64,000 nucleotides of DNA from Lumbricus terrestris (Eukaryota; Annelida; Clitellata; Crassiclitellata; Lumbricidae): assembly GCA_949752735.1 (NCBI GenBank), contig OX457052.1, positions 15,257,668 to 15,321,667 on the forward strand, read 5' to 3'. Positions 62,770 to 64,000 of the stretch are shown one piece after another. The stretch's first letter is position 1. Each line of letters starts with the position of its first letter. Under the pieces are notes generated by a model. That model had not been told where the DNA came from. It worked only from the letters and a program-made list of their open reading frames with translations, and searched no databases. The position numbers and the translations under genes are program-made.

Positions 62770-64000
62770 GACATGGAGTAAAAGCATAGGATCTGCAGGA
62801 AAAGCGGATCTGATAATATTGCTGCTGAAACTCTTTTGAAGACACGATTCTCGAACTTGTCACGCGCCCGTAGGCCTACTGTAGATGGTATACAATATAC
62901 ATAGACCAACATGATGCATGCACACTCAATGCATTACACGGTGCACGACCGTCAAAGATAAAACGAACTGCGAGATGCGATTGTCTTCCGGATTCATCAC
63001 GGCTTTCGCATGAAACTTATTCCACACAGTTACTGTATATGTCTCGCATTTCCCTCTGATGTGCGAAGGTCGAGGAGGATCCGCAGTGGACCTGTTGTCG
63101 GTCGCTATTCATTTCACCGTGTAAGACACGCATTGCAGCTACAGCATGTGCTCGGTCGACGTGTGCGGCTCTGAACTTAGACTCAGTTTTCTTTTTGGTT
63201 GGGATAAAAACGATGATGTTTGATCTTCTTCGCTTGCGATGACAAACTAATTTCTGCTGACGCCATGTGTTGTCCAATTACTTTTGTTTTTCCACTGCGT
63301 GGTCATTGATCTAACCGACTTGCAAACAGGCTTGCACTAATCACGGCACAGGTATTAATTTAGCAAAGATGGAAAAACAAAGTATCGGGCCAGACGGGCC
63401 TATGCCATGAACGCGTAGACCTACTTGTTTTGTTGCAACTTATTTAATGACGCTGTATGATAACAGCTACAGACCACTATATAATAGCGTCGCCCTCCTC
63501 CTTTCTCCAGGCTTGAGACTGGCACTGTCGAAGTGCATACAGGAACGGAGTTGAACGCTTAGCCTACTTGCATAGAATCCATGCAACCCTTAAAACGGAC
63601 ATGTGACACTGGAAACTGGAGGAAAGACGAGTTCTAACTGAATTTCATGAGATTAGAAGAGGGTGCATTGTTGGAGAAAGGTTAATCGCTTTAGGTCCAC
63701 CAACAAGCATGTCGCCCCGAGACCACAGATATATAAATTAGTTGCGAAGAAACCGAAAGGAGCATTACTTAGAAATCTGCGTTTGTCAGAAATAATTGCG
63801 TGCTCAAAAAGAAGCTCGTCTTGTGTGGGTAATTGTGAAGTTCCCGCAGCTAAACAGATGTCAGTTTCATGGTAACTATCCTTGTTAAGCCAACGCTTAA
63901 AGCAATCCTCATAGAATTCTTAGACCCCATATATCTATATTAGACCAATGCCTTTACATGTGGCCAATATGATAGAAATAAATACGGGTTTATAATGAAT
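62770..64000. other. No gene recognised
   Basis: Unique sequence. A copy of the dispersed CCTCCTTTCTCCAGGCTTGAG motif is at 63496-63520. The short open frames have no family features. Confidence 0.5.

Overview
This is animal nuclear DNA. Protein-coding genes are split by canonical GT-AG introns, and the space between them is packed with non-LTR retrotransposon fragments, tRNA-derived SINEs, short inverted-repeat DNA transposons and very long microsatellites. A cholecystokinin-receptor-type GPCR, CR1/L2-type LINE tails and a fold-back transposon with a 15-bp tandem-repeat terminus fit a bilaterian, probably a marine invertebrate. The fold-back element recalls sea-urchin TU elements, so an echinoderm or another non-vertebrate deuterostome is a reasonable guess. 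The sequence alone does not fix the species. No bacterial, viral or CRISPR features were seen.

Layout. (1) About 1-11,300: a tandem duplication. Two paralogous small genes lie on the minus strand. The right-hand copy is complete: four coding exons between 10228 and 6294, encoding 123 residues of unrecognised family. The left-hand copy shows exons 1 and 2 (3319-3265 and 1437-1315) and runs off the left edge. The duplicated upstream DNA runs to about 5160 and 11280, and each copy has acquired different transposons since duplication. (2) About 11,300-24,000: no confident gene; SINEs, hAT- and mariner-type MITEs, and a 2.6-kb fold-back element (18257-20902). (3) 24,100-30,600: a 1.2-kb TIR element with a LINE nested in it, then (TCTG)n and a 1.85-kb GGAC/GGAA satellite, (GA)n, (CA)n and (ACT)n tracts. 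(4) 30,600-37,600: LINE fragments around an intact single-exon FkbM-type methyltransferase (33082-32114, minus), a hAT MITE and a pure (AGT)n tract. (5) 37,700-46,500: (GGAA)n, MITEs including nested elements, LINE tails and pyrimidine or trinucleotide tracts. (6) 47,294-48,418: the first two exons of the GPCR, wedged between trinucleotide arrays; the exons for TM5-TM7 are not in view. (7) 51,815-53,905: a 5'-truncated, frameshifted LINE. (8) 54,000-64,000: more arrays, a dead mariner (56958-58360), LINE tails and two CAGTGGCGTAG MITEs.

The three genes show no obvious functional link. The most useful results are the unrecognised tandem gene pair, which can be reconstructed only by splicing, a MITE inserted in one copy's proximal promoter with its empty site preserved in the other copy, and several transposons with clear target-site duplications. 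Exon structures are inferred from open frame, matching phases and splice consensus; no transcript evidence was available.
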